Part shown: piece by piece, positions 1 through 5,967 of the stretch | How the letters are laid out: every line of letters starts with the position of its first letter | How positions within the stretch are numbered: the first letter of the stretch is position 1 | Assembly (NCBI GenBank): GCA_030040235.1 | Contig: JASHUC010000344.1 | Span: forward strand, 1-5,967 | Origin: Gammaproteobacteria bacterium | GTDB taxonomy: Bacteria; Pseudomonadota; Gammaproteobacteria; Steroidobacterales; Steroidobacteraceae | Direction of reading: 5' to 3' | Length of the DNA stretch: 5,967 bases | Position numbers and translations under genes: made by a program | The notes under the pieces: generated by a model | Told to the model about the DNA's origin: nothing | Database searches by the model: none | Seen by the model: the letters and a program-made list of their open reading frames with translations, nothing else

Positions 1-205
1 CATCTTGCGTGCCCGGTGAATCACCCTCACGCGCCACGAGCAACTGAATGAAGCAATGGGGATTGGTCCATTGCAGCTCCTTCACCGAGCCCGTCAAGGT
101 CGTGCGCTTGCTCGTGTCGAACATACCGAAGGAATGATGCGCGAAAACCGGCAACGCGAGTGCCAGTGCGGCACCTGCCGTCGGCATTCTCCAGGCGACT
201 GTCAC
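1..205 (-). CDS. DUF6152-like exported protein, 3' end missing (runs off left edge)
   Basis: Only the first 68 codons are visible. The product begins MTVAWRMPTAGAALALALPV and continues FAHHSFGMFDTSKRTTLTG, then SVKELQWTNPHCFIQLLVAR. The N-terminus is a short Sec-type signal peptide with probable cleavage after VFA, just before the His-His-Ser-Phe motif. The HHSF, MFD, LTGSVKE, WTNPH series matches what I recall of the DUF6152 family, small periplasmic proteins of unknown function. I chose the GTG at 205..203 because a GGAG lies 6 nt upstream; the in-frame ATG at 187..185 is the alternative but would shorten the signal peptide. An in-frame TGA just upstream limits extension. The gene starts 27 nt after the stop of the flavoprotein gene on the same strand, so co-transcription is likely. 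No function is assigned. Confidence 0.75.
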   Translation of the reverse strand, partial: MTVAWRMPTAGAALALALPVFAHHSFGMFDTSKRTTLTGSVKELQWTNPHCFIQLLVAREGDSPGTQD

Positions 206-211
206 GATGCG

Positions 212-215
212 CTCC
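212..215 (-). promoter_or_regulatory. Ribosome binding site of the DUF6152-like gene
   Basis: On the minus strand this reads GGAG, 6 nt before the GTG at 205. It decides the GTG start over the ATG six codons further in, and it lies in the short gap after the flavoprotein stop codon. Confidence 0.5.
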
Positions 216-232
216 GCGTATCGTTGTAAGCC

Positions 233-1744
233 TCAGCCCTCGGCCGTCGGCTTGATGTTCGCGTTGAGCCGGAACAGATTCGTGGGGTCGTATTTGTTCT
301 TCAGCTTCACGAGGCGCGGGTAGTTGTCGCCGTAGGTCGCGCGCAGCCGCTGTTCGTCGTCATTCACGTCCGTGTTGACGTAGTAATTGCGCGTGAAGGG
401 CTCGAGCCCGCTCCAGAACGCGCGGGCAGTCCTCACGCTCTCATCATTGTGCGACGGGTCCCAGGAGCCGACCAGCAGGAGGGTATATTTCATCCAGCGG
501 TTCCAGAACGCCGTAGCGTCCGGCTTTACGCGCCCGGCGGCACCGCCGTGGCTGAAGAGCACGATGGCTGTTACGACGGGCGGGGAGGTCTCGAAGCGCC
601 GTACGGCCTCGTCGATCAGCTGGGTGGTCAGATCTCCGACAAACCCCGATTTGTAGTAGGTGACCGTATCGCTGGGCGCTGCGTGTACCTTTCCCGTCCC
701 ACCTTGAGCGACGACGTAGGTCTTTACAGCCACACTGTCGTACAGAGGCTTGCCGAGCTTCTGCAGCGGCGCGAGAAGCCGCTCGCCTGCACTCGATGCG
801 CCGCTGTAAAGCGCCTCGTAGCCCACGTAAGGAAGTCCTTTGGAACTGCGGCCGACGAACAGCACCACATACATTTCGTCAGGCTTGTTCTGTGCGAACT
901 CCATGAGGGCCGTCAGAACACTGCGTGCCTGAGTGAATGGAAACACTCTCTCGCCAGCCAGGACCTTGGGTCCGAGCCGATGGAGCTGGTAATCAAAGCT
1001 CGTCACGACGCCGAAGTTGCCACCCCCGCCGCGAACGCCCCAATAGAGATCCTGGTTCTCCTCCGCGCTCCCATGCCGGAGCTTGCCGTCCGCCGTGACG
1101 ATGTCGACCGAGCGCACATTGTCGCAGGCGAGCCCGAATTTGCGGTCCAGACGGCCGAAGCCGCCGCCGAGCGTGAGGCCGGCAATGCCCGTATCGGGGG
1201 CGGTGCCGAGCGTCGTCGCAAGCCCAAAGGCCTGGGTCTCAGCGTCGAACTCACCGAGCAGCACGCCCGCCTCTGCTTCGGCTCGCAGGCGCTGCGGGTC
1301 GACCCGAATCCCCTTCATCGCGGACAGATCGATGACCAGCCCGCCGTCGCATCCGGACTGGCCCGAGAGGCTGTGTCCGCCGCCGCGCACGGCGGTGAGT
1401 AGATCGTGCGCGCGGGCGAAATCGACCGCCTGCACGACATCGGCCGCGCCGCTGCAGCGCGCGATCAAGGCCGGATGACGATCGAAGGCCGGATTCCAGA
1501 GGCGCCGCGCCGCCTCATAGCCCGCATCGCCTGCGCGAATGAGCTCCCCGCGCAAGCTCGCGTCGAGGTCCTTGATGTCAGATGCCGTGAGGGAGATCGA
1601 CTTCCCGGAGCCGGTGCGAGCAGCGACCTCCGGCGGAATCGACTGAGAGCGGGCACTATCGGCCCACGAATGCCGTACCGGCAGGAGCGCGCCGGCCGTA
1701 CCCATCAGAGCGGCGTTGACGAACGATCGTCGGTCGATATTCAT
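233..1744 (-). CDS. Tat-exported FAD-binding oxidoreductase, berberine-bridge-enzyme type
   Basis: The 503-residue product is a PCMH/VAO-fold flavoprotein (FAD_binding_4 plus C-terminal BBE segment) that should oxidise a small organic substrate and pass electrons to oxygen or another acceptor; the substrate cannot be read from sequence. Residues 1-28 form a twin-arginine signal (DRRSFVN, hydrophobic stretch, possible cleavage after SWA), so the folded flavoprotein is probably periplasmic. The FAD domain spans about 90-260, with VRGGGHSLSG at 119-128; His124 is the expected 8-alpha-histidyl FAD attachment site. The second loop (GTAPDTGIAGLTLGGGFG, 180-197) has Ala182 where bicovalent BBE enzymes have Cys, so the flavin should be held by His only. 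WGVRGGGGNFGVVTSF lies at 235-250. The BBE tail is clear: NYYVNTD near 453-459, then YGDNYPRLVKLKNKYDPTNLF. The ATG at 1744 is chosen because it begins the Tat signal and follows a GGAGG; the open frame extending upstream shows no homology. Confidence 0.9.
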   Translation of the reverse strand: MNIDRRSFVNAALMGTAGALLPVRHSWADSARSQSIPPEVAARTGSGKSISLTASDIKDLDASLRGELIRAGDAGYEAARRLWNPAFDRHPALIARCSGAADVVQAVDFARAHDLLTAVRGGGHSLSGQSGCDGGLVIDLSAMKGIRVDPQRLRAEAEAGVLLGEFDAETQAFGLATTLGTAPDTGIAGLTLGGGFGRLDRKFGLACDNVRSVDIVTADGKLRHGSAEENQDLYWGVRGGGGNFGVVTSFDYQLHRLGPKVLAGERVFPFTQARSVLTALMEFAQNKPDEMYVVLFVGRSSKGLPYVGYEALYSGASSAGERLLAPLQKLGKPLYDSVAVKTYVVAQGGTGKVHAAPSDTVTYYKSGFVGDLTTQLIDEAVRRFETSPPVVTAIVLFSHGGAAGRVKPDATAFWNRWMKYTLLLVGSWDPSHNDESVRTARAFWSGLEPFTRNYYVNTDVNDDEQRLRATYGDNYPRLVKLKNKYDPTNLFRLNANIKPTAEG

Positions 1745-1754
1745 GACGCGGCAG

Positions 1755-1761
1755 CCTCCCC
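1755..1761 (-). promoter_or_regulatory. Ribosome binding site of the flavoprotein gene
   Basis: The minus strand reads GGGGAGG, with 10 nt to the ATG at 1744. It supports starting at the Tat signal peptide and not at the far upstream ATG of the same open frame. Confidence 0.55.
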
Positions 1762-1866
1762 AGGTGATCAGACGAAATCCGTATTCGAACCCCGCCAGGC
1801 CCCCAGAGATGCTGCATCGCACACTCGCGGATCCGTGGCCGTGCGGCGAAGCAAGGCGCCCCCGGC

Positions 1867-1881
1867 ATGCCAGCATGGCAT
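1867..1881. repeat. Short inverted repeat, possible operator
   Basis: ATGCC and GGCAT are perfect 5-bp inverted arms around a 5-nt centre (AGCAT). It lies mid-gap in the divergent region, about 66 nt before the sigma factor start. The size and symmetry suit a dimeric regulator site, but arms this short can arise by chance. Confidence 0.2.
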
Positions 1882-1933
1882 CATGTTCGCGCGAGGCAGC
1901 AGGGAGGCTGCAAAAGGGGTGGGTCTCGCGAGC

Positions 1934-1938
1934 GGAGA
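1934..1938 (+). promoter_or_regulatory. Ribosome binding site of the sigma factor gene
   Basis: GGAGA lies about 8 nt before the GTG at 1947. It selects that GTG over upstream in-frame ATG codons, whose extra residues have no sigma-factor character. Confidence 0.5.
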
Positions 1939-1946
1939 GTGCACGC

Positions 1947-2501
1947 GTGAGCGAGGTGACCGAGCTGCTGCGGGCCGCGAACGGCGGGGATGCATCTGCC
2001 TCGCACCGGCTCTTTACGCTGCTGTATGCCGAGCTCAAGAGTCTGGCGCGCTCGAGCCTGCGAAAGAGCGGTGGGGCCATCGAGCTCGAAACGACCGCAC
2101 TCGTTCACGAGAGCTTTCTGCGTCTTGCGGGGCGTGCCGGCTATACCCCAGCCGACAAGCGCGCCTTCTACGGCTACATGGGCAAGGTCATGCGCAGTGT
2201 GGTGCTCGATGCGGTGCGCGAGCGCCTGGCGCGCAAGCGTGGGGGCGATCAGCTGTTGGTGACGCTCACGACCACCGCCGGCGGGCAGCCGGTGGCGAGC
2301 GCCGAGCTGATTGCAGTGGACGATGCGCTGAATACGCTCGGAAATCTCGCACCGGACCTGAGAGATCTGGTGGAGATGCGCTACTTCGGAGGCCTTACCG
2401 TGGAGGAGATCGGCGAGGTCCTGGGTAAGTCGCCCCGCACCGTGCAGCGCGAGTGGGAGAAGGGCCGCGCGTTGCTGAAGCGGCTGATCGAGGAGGCCTG
2501 A
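1947..2501 (+). CDS. ECF-type RNA polymerase sigma factor (PF07638-like, kinase-associated)
   Basis: The 184-residue protein should direct RNA polymerase to a small set of promoters. Region 2 covers about residues 1-96: YAELKSLARSSLRK, then LETTALVHESFLRL (47-60, region 2.2), RAFYGYMGKVMRSVVLDAVRERLARKR (72-98, regions 2.3-2.4). Region 4 covers about 123-184, with the helix-turn-helix LTVEEIGEVLGKSPRTVQREW at 150-170. The TALVHESFLRL signature is typical of the Sigma70_ECF (PF07638) group, often encoded beside Ser/Thr kinases. The acidic DAED-like run usual in region 2.2 is largely replaced here by Thr49, Thr50 and Ala51. No anti-sigma gene is present; the next gene, 2 nt after the TGA, is a kinase. 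Translation from the GTG at 1947 is preferred because it has an RBS and the protein then has normal family length. Its regulon, including any control of the divergent flavoprotein gene, is unknown. Confidence 0.9.
   Translation: MSEVTELLRAANGGDASASHRLFTLLYAELKSLARSSLRKSGGAIELETTALVHESFLRLAGRAGYTPADKRAFYGYMGKVMRSVVLDAVRERLARKRGGDQLLVTLTTTAGGQPVASAELIAVDDALNTLGNLAPDLRDLVEMRYFGGLTVEEIGEVLGKSPRTVQREWEKGRALLKRLIEEA
2491..2496 (+). promoter_or_regulatory. Ribosome binding site of the kinase-WD40 gene
   Basis: A perfect AGGAGG lies inside the last codons of the sigma factor gene, 7 nt before the GTG at 2504. With only 2 nt between the sigma stop and this start, translation of the two proteins is probably coupled. 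Confidence 0.7.
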
Positions 2502-2503
2502 GC

Positions 2504-5500
2504 GTGCCTTCGGATGTCTCCGGGGTATCGATCAGGGACCTCAGCCCCGCCGAGTATGCAGAGCTCTCGCGCCTTCTGGATGAGGCGCTCGAGCTGCCCG
2601 CCGAGGCGCGAGCGGCCTGGCTTGCGCGGCTCACCGAGGGTGAGCCCAAGACCGCGGCGCGCGTGCGCGCGCTCCTTCATTCGCAAGGCATGGCGCACGA
2701 GGAGGGGTTCCTCGAGAACCGCGCTGGCCTGATGCGCGAGCTGACCGAGACGGGCCAGGGGGATGCCGCACTCCTCGGGAAGGTGTTCGGTTCCTACCGC
2801 GTGTGTTCCCTGCTCGGGCATGGCGGCATGGGGAGCGTGTGGCTCGCGGAGCGGATCGACGGTCTCTTCAGGAGGCAAGTCGCGCTGAAGCTGGTGCACC
2901 CCGCGCTGACGGATCACACCATCACCGAGCGCTTTGCCCGCGAGCGTGAGATCCTCGCGAGCCTCGATCATCCCCACATCGCGCGATTGCTCGACGCCGG
3001 CTTCGCCGCGGACGGTCAGGCTTACCTTGCGCTCGAGTATGTCCGTGGTAAGCCGTTCACGACCTATTGCGACGAGCACCGGCTGCCCGTGCGCGCGCGA
3101 CTGGAGCTGTTTCGCCAGGTCCTCGGCGCCGTGCAGTATGCGCACGCTCACCTGGTCATTCATCGCGACCTGAAGCCCTCGAACATCCTCGTGTCCGAAG
3201 ACGGCGAGGTGCACCTGCTCGACTTCGGCATCGCGAAGCTTCTCAGCGAAGGTGAGGTGCGGGAGACCCAACTCACCCGGCTCGGGTGGATGGCGCTGAC
3301 CCCCGACTACGCGGCACCCGAGCAGATCGTCGGTTCCCCAATGACAACAGCGGCGGACGTCTACTCGCTCGGCGTGATGCTTTATGAGGTTCTCACCGGC
3401 GAACGACCTTACAGACTGAGGCGCGATACCCGCGGTGCCCTCGAGGAGGCCATCCTCAAGACCGATTCGGTGACACCGAGCCGGCTTGCGCTGCGCGATG
3501 CGGCGGCGCAGGTTCGTGGCACGAGCGCACCCCGGTTGAGGCGCGCGCTCGAGGGCGACCTCGACACGATCGTCCTCAAGGCGTTGAAGAAGGTCCCGGC
3601 CGAGCGCTATGCGACGGCCAACGCGCTCGATGAGGACATCGCGCGCTTCCTGCGCGGGGATATCGTGCTGGCGCAGCCCGACAGCGTCGCCTATCGGGCA
3701 TTGAAGTTTGCACACCGCCACCGCGCAGGCATCGCGGTCGTGGGTGCTCTGGTGCTGACGCTGGCCGGCGGGCTCGCCGCGACGAGCTACGAGGCGCACA
3801 TTGCGGCGCTACAGCGTGACATGGCGCTCGCGGCGCAGCGCCGCTCGCTCACGCAGACGGCCGCCGCACGCCTGAAAGAGGCCGACGTGGCCGGTGCACT
3901 GGGCATTGTCCTGGAGCTCCTGCCGCACCGGGGAGCAGAACGCACCGGGACCGCCGAGGCGCTCAACGTCTTCCAGGAAGCCCGTGCGGCGGATGCACAG
4001 ATCCTGGTGCTCGCCGGCCACGCTGACCGGGTGCGCTCGGCTGCGTTCTCCCCCGATGGCCGGCGCGTGGTGACGGCCTCGGACGACGGGACCGCGCGCA
4101 TCTGGGATGCCGAGTCAGGCCTTCAGCTCGAGCTACTGCGCGGCCACAGCGATGGGGTGCTGTCGGCGGTCTTCTCCCCGGACGGCAAGCGCATCGCCAC
4201 CGCATCGCGCGACGGGACGGCGCGCATCTGGGATGCCACGACGGGCCGACAGATGGAAGTTTTAAGAGGCCACACCGATGGGGTATCGGCGGTTGCTTTT
4301 TCCCCGGACGGACGGCGGCTCGTGACCTCCTCGGGTGACCGGACCGCCCGCATCTGGGACACCGATACCGGCCGTCAGATCGGGGTGCTGCGCGGGCACA
4401 GCGACGGGGTGCAATCGGCGACGTTCTCGCCCGACGGCAAACTCATCGCCACGGCATCGCGCGACAAGAGCGTCCGCATCTGGGATGCGGCCAGTGACCG
4501 GGAACAGTTGCAACTGCGCGGCCACACGGACGTGGTGAACAGTGTGGCGTTCTCCCCCGATGGTGGGCGCCTGATCAGCGCATCCGTCGATAGGACCGTG
4601 CGCATCTGGGATGCTGCGGATGGCAGAGAGATCCGGCTGCTGAGCGGAAGCACGGATCTGGTGATATGTGCCAGGTTCGCGCCGGATGGGCGGCGCGTCC
4701 TCACGGCGGGCGTGGACAAGTCGGCGCGTGTCTGGGATCTCGCCACAGGGCAAGTACTGAATGTCTTGAGCGGCCATACCGACGTGTTGATCTCGGCCGC
4801 GTTCTCACCCGACGGCCGGCACATCGTCACCGCCTCCTACGACCGGACCGCCCGAATCTGGGATGTCACGCCTGCTCAGCAGTCACTGCGCTTCGACGGA
4901 CACCACAGCATGGTCATCTCGGGGCTTTTCTCGCCTGATGGGCGCCGCATCGTCACGGCCTCCGCCGACGGGACTGCTCTTGTCTGGGATGCCGCGAGCG
5001 GGGAGGTGCTGCAAGCCTTCCGCGGCCACGCCGGCGCCGTGGCCAGCGCCGCGTTCTCGCCCGATGGACGGCGCATCGTCACGGCCTCCCTCGACAATAC
5101 CGCTCGCCTCTGGGATGTCGCGACCGGCCGGGAGATCCTGCGCCTGAGCGGCCACACGCGCACGGTGAACGCGGCCGCGTTCTCGCCCGATGGACGGCGC
5201 ATCGTCACCGCCTCCTACGACAAGACCGCCCGCGTCTGGGACGCGCTCACCGGCCGCCAGACACTGCTGCTGAGCGGTCACACCGATCTCGTGGACTCCG
5301 CGGCGTTCTCGCCCGATGGGAGGCGAATCGCCACCGGGGGGTACGATGCCACGGCCCGCCTCTGGGATGCTGCGACCGGACACCAGGTCGTAGTGCTGAT
5401 CGGGCACGCAGATGCGGTGAACTCCGTTGCGTTCTCACCCGATGGCCGGCAGCTCGTGACAGCGTCCGCCGATAAGACCAGCCGCATTTGGGACGTGGCG

Positions 5501-5967
5501 TCAGCGCGGCAGATCATGCTGCTCAGCGGCCACACGGACATCGTCGAAACCGCCGCATTCTCGCCCGATGGCCGACGCATCGTCACCGCCTCAAACGACG
5601 GGACCGTTCGTATCTGGGAGGCCGCAACGGGACGCGAGATGCTGGTGCTGAACGGACATGCGGGTTACGTGGAGTCCGCAGCGTTTGCGCCGGACGGCCG
5701 GCGCATCGTGACCGCCTCCTACGACAGGACGGCACGCATTTGGGATGCACGCGTCCCGGATCTCGAGGTGCAGCTCGGATGGGCTCGGGCCGCGCAGGTC
5801 GAACCGCTTTCGAACGCCGAAAGGTTTGCGCTCGGGCTGCCTGCCGCGAGCGATGTGCGAAGCTGGCCCGCCGATGGATCGAGATGCGATGAGCTCGCCG
5901 GCGCGCCCTACGATCCCGACCGTAGCGCACCCGGAGTCATGCTCGATGGGATGAGCGCCGCGCTCGC
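2504..5967 (+). CDS. Membrane Ser/Thr protein kinase with 14 WD40 repeats, 3' end missing (runs off right edge)
   Basis: At least 1154 codons are open with no stop. Residues 12-75 form a helical domain (LSPAEYAELSRLLDEALELP...) typical of sigma-linked kinases. The kinase domain spans about 98-384 and has every key element: Gly-rich loop GHGGMG (105-110), Lys129 in VALKL, probable helix-C Glu147, HRDLKPSN (220-227), DFG (240-242), APE (271-273) and ADVYSLG (284-290). It should therefore be active; Ser248, Thr255 and Thr258 are possible activation-loop sites. One transmembrane helix follows (about 408-427, preceded by HRHR), placing the kinase in the cytoplasm and the rest in the periplasm. A helical spacer (430-497) leads to 14 WD40 repeats (505-1092). 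The tail includes CDELAGAPYDPDRSAPGV, reminiscent of segments preceding Sel1/TPR-type repeats in related kinases. The likely substrate is the sigma factor encoded 2 nt upstream. The GTG start is fixed by an AGGAGG. Confidence 0.93.
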   Translation, partial: MPSDVSGVSIRDLSPAEYAELSRLLDEALELPAEARAAWLARLTEGEPKTAARVRALLHSQGMAHEEGFLENRAGLMRELTETGQGDAALLGKVFGSYRVCSLLGHGGMGSVWLAERIDGLFRRQVALKLVHPALTDHTITERFAREREILASLDHPHIARLLDAGFAADGQAYLALEYVRGKPFTTYCDEHRLPVRARLELFRQVLGAVQYAHAHLVIHRDLKPSNILVSEDGEVHLLDFGIAKLLSEGEVRETQLTRLGWMALTPDYAAPEQIVGSPMTTAADVYSLGVMLYEVLTGERPYRLRRDTRGALEEAILKTDSVTPSRLALRDAAAQVRGTSAPRLRRALEGDLDTIVLKALKKVPAERYATANALDEDIARFLRGDIVLAQPDSVAYRALKFAHRHRAGIAVVGALVLTLAGGLAATSYEAHIAALQRDMALAAQRRSLTQTAAARLKEADVAGALGIVLELLPHRGAERTGTAEALNVFQEARAADAQILVLAGHADRVRSAAFSPDGRRVVTASDDGTARIWDAESGLQLELLRGHSDGVLSAVFSPDGKRIATASRDGTARIWDATTGRQMEVLRGHTDGVSAVAFSPDGRRLVTSSGDRTARIWDTDTGRQIGVLRGHSDGVQSATFSPDGKLIATASRDKSVRIWDAASDREQLQLRGHTDVVNSVAFSPDGGRLISASVDRTVRIWDAADGREIRLLSGSTDLVICARFAPDGRRVLTAGVDKSARVWDLATGQVLNVLSGHTDVLISAAFSPDGRHIVTASYDRTARIWDVTPAQQSLRFDGHHSMVISGLFSPDGRRIVTASADGTALVWDAASGEVLQAFRGHAGAVASAAFSPDGRRIVTASLDNTARLWDVATGREILRLSGHTRTVNAAAFSPDGRRIVTASYDKTARVWDALTGRQTLLLSGHTDLVDSAAFSPDGRRIATGGYDATARLWDAATGHQVVVLIGHADAVNSVAFSPDGRQLVTASADKTSRIWDVASARQIMLLSGHTDIVETAAFSPDGRRIVTASNDGTVRIWEAATGREMLVLNGHAGYVESAAFAPDGRRIVTASYDRTARIWDARVPDLEVQLGWARAAQVEPLSNAERFALGLPAASDVRSWPADGSRCDELAGAPYDPDRSAPGVMLDGMSAAL
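4016..5779 (+). repeat. Tandem array of 14 exact 126-bp units encoding 42-residue WD40 blades
   Basis: Units start at 4016, 4142, 4268, 4394, 4520, 4646, 4772, 4898, 5024, 5150, 5276, 5402, 5528 and 5654, with no insertion or deletion in 1764 bp. Each begins Gly-His and has a core of F-S/A-P-D-G at unit positions 11-15, Asp at 24 and Trp-Asp at 30-31. Gly1, Phe11, Pro13, Asp14, Gly15, Asp24 and Trp30 are invariant in all 14. Exceptions to the common pattern: unit 6 has Ser in place of His2, units 6 and 14 have Ala in place of Ser12, and unit 13 has Trp-Glu. Some neighbours are very close at DNA level: 5048..5082 and 5174..5208 are identical over 35 nt. Fourteen blades suit two seven-bladed propellers. 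Such uniformity suggests recent amplification or ongoing gene conversion. Confidence 0.95.

Larger units (their letters stand above)
1745..1946. promoter_or_regulatory. Divergent intergenic region between the flavoprotein and sigma factor genes
   Basis: These 202 nt lie between two divergently oriented starts, so they should hold the promoters of both the flavoprotein/DUF6152 unit and the sigma/kinase unit. I found no convincing -35/-10 pair on either strand and no terminator. Open frames crossing the region in both directions are GC-driven extensions of the flanking genes without recognisable protein content. The only structured element seen is a short inverted repeat at 1867..1881. Confidence 0.5.

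Noticed and set aside
449..1402. 317-codon plus-strand open frame opposite the flavoprotein
   Set aside because: It lies wholly antisense to a well-supported flavoprotein gene and has no family resemblance or convincing start signal.
1716..1946. N-terminal extension of the sigma factor from an ATG at 1716
   Set aside because: The extra 77 residues have no sigma-factor features and would overlap the flavoprotein start; the GTG at 1947 with GGAGA upstream fits family length.
1745..2080. 112-residue N-terminal extension of the flavoprotein from an ATG at 2080
   Set aside because: It would bury the Tat signal inside the protein and overlap the sigma factor gene; the start at 1744 has an RBS and gives normal family length.
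2381..3799. 472-codon open frame on the minus strand opposite the kinase
   Set aside because: It is antisense to an intact kinase frame with all catalytic motifs; its translation has no recognisable domain and reflects high-GC codon bias on the coding strand.
4123..5586. Several minus-strand frames with repeated RRPSGENAA-like segments
   Set aside because: These are the reverse complement of the 126-bp WD40 units (the FSPDG codons read backwards), so the periodicity comes from the real gene.
4016..5779. CRISPR array or non-coding satellite
   Set aside because: The 126-bp period is a multiple of three, stays in frame throughout and encodes clear WD40 blades, with no short repeat/unique spacer structure.

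Overview
This GC-rich window, whose genes strongly prefer G/C at third codon positions, looks like a chromosomal segment of a free-living proteobacterium. A gammaproteobacterium of the Steroidobacter/Xanthomonadales type is my best guess. The reasons are a DUF6152-like exported protein, a Tat-exported berberine-bridge-type flavoprotein, and a PF07638-type ECF sigma factor translationally linked to a large membrane serine/threonine kinase. This placement is inferred from family habits, not from a marker gene.

Layout. The left third is on the minus strand. A 503-residue FAD-linked oxidase with a twin-arginine signal (233..1744) is followed 27 nt downstream by the start of a small exported DUF6152-like protein (205 to the left edge, incomplete). 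The two probably form one transcription unit of envelope proteins. A 202-nt divergent gap (1745..1946) separates them from the plus-strand unit.

That unit begins with a 184-residue ECF sigma factor (1947..2501). Two nucleotides after its stop, a very large open frame (2504 to the right edge, at least 1154 codons) encodes a helical N-terminal domain, a complete Ser/Thr kinase, one transmembrane helix, a helical spacer, and 14 consecutive WD40 repeats. Every repeat is exactly 42 residues (126 bp). The repeats are followed by the start of another C-terminal region that leaves the window.

How it may work. The sigma factor lacks most of the acidic residues normally found in region 2.2 and has two threonines there, and its neighbour is a kinase. 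This matches the known arrangement in which an ECF sigma factor is switched on by phosphorylation instead of by release from an anti-sigma factor. The predicted topology places the kinase in the cytoplasm and the WD40 array in the periplasm, giving a one-protein sensor: the WD40 double propeller binds something, the kinase fires, and the sigma factor is activated. The repeats are nearly uniform except at a few positions that vary from blade to blade, the pattern expected of a diversifying recognition surface. That array is the most interesting item in the window.
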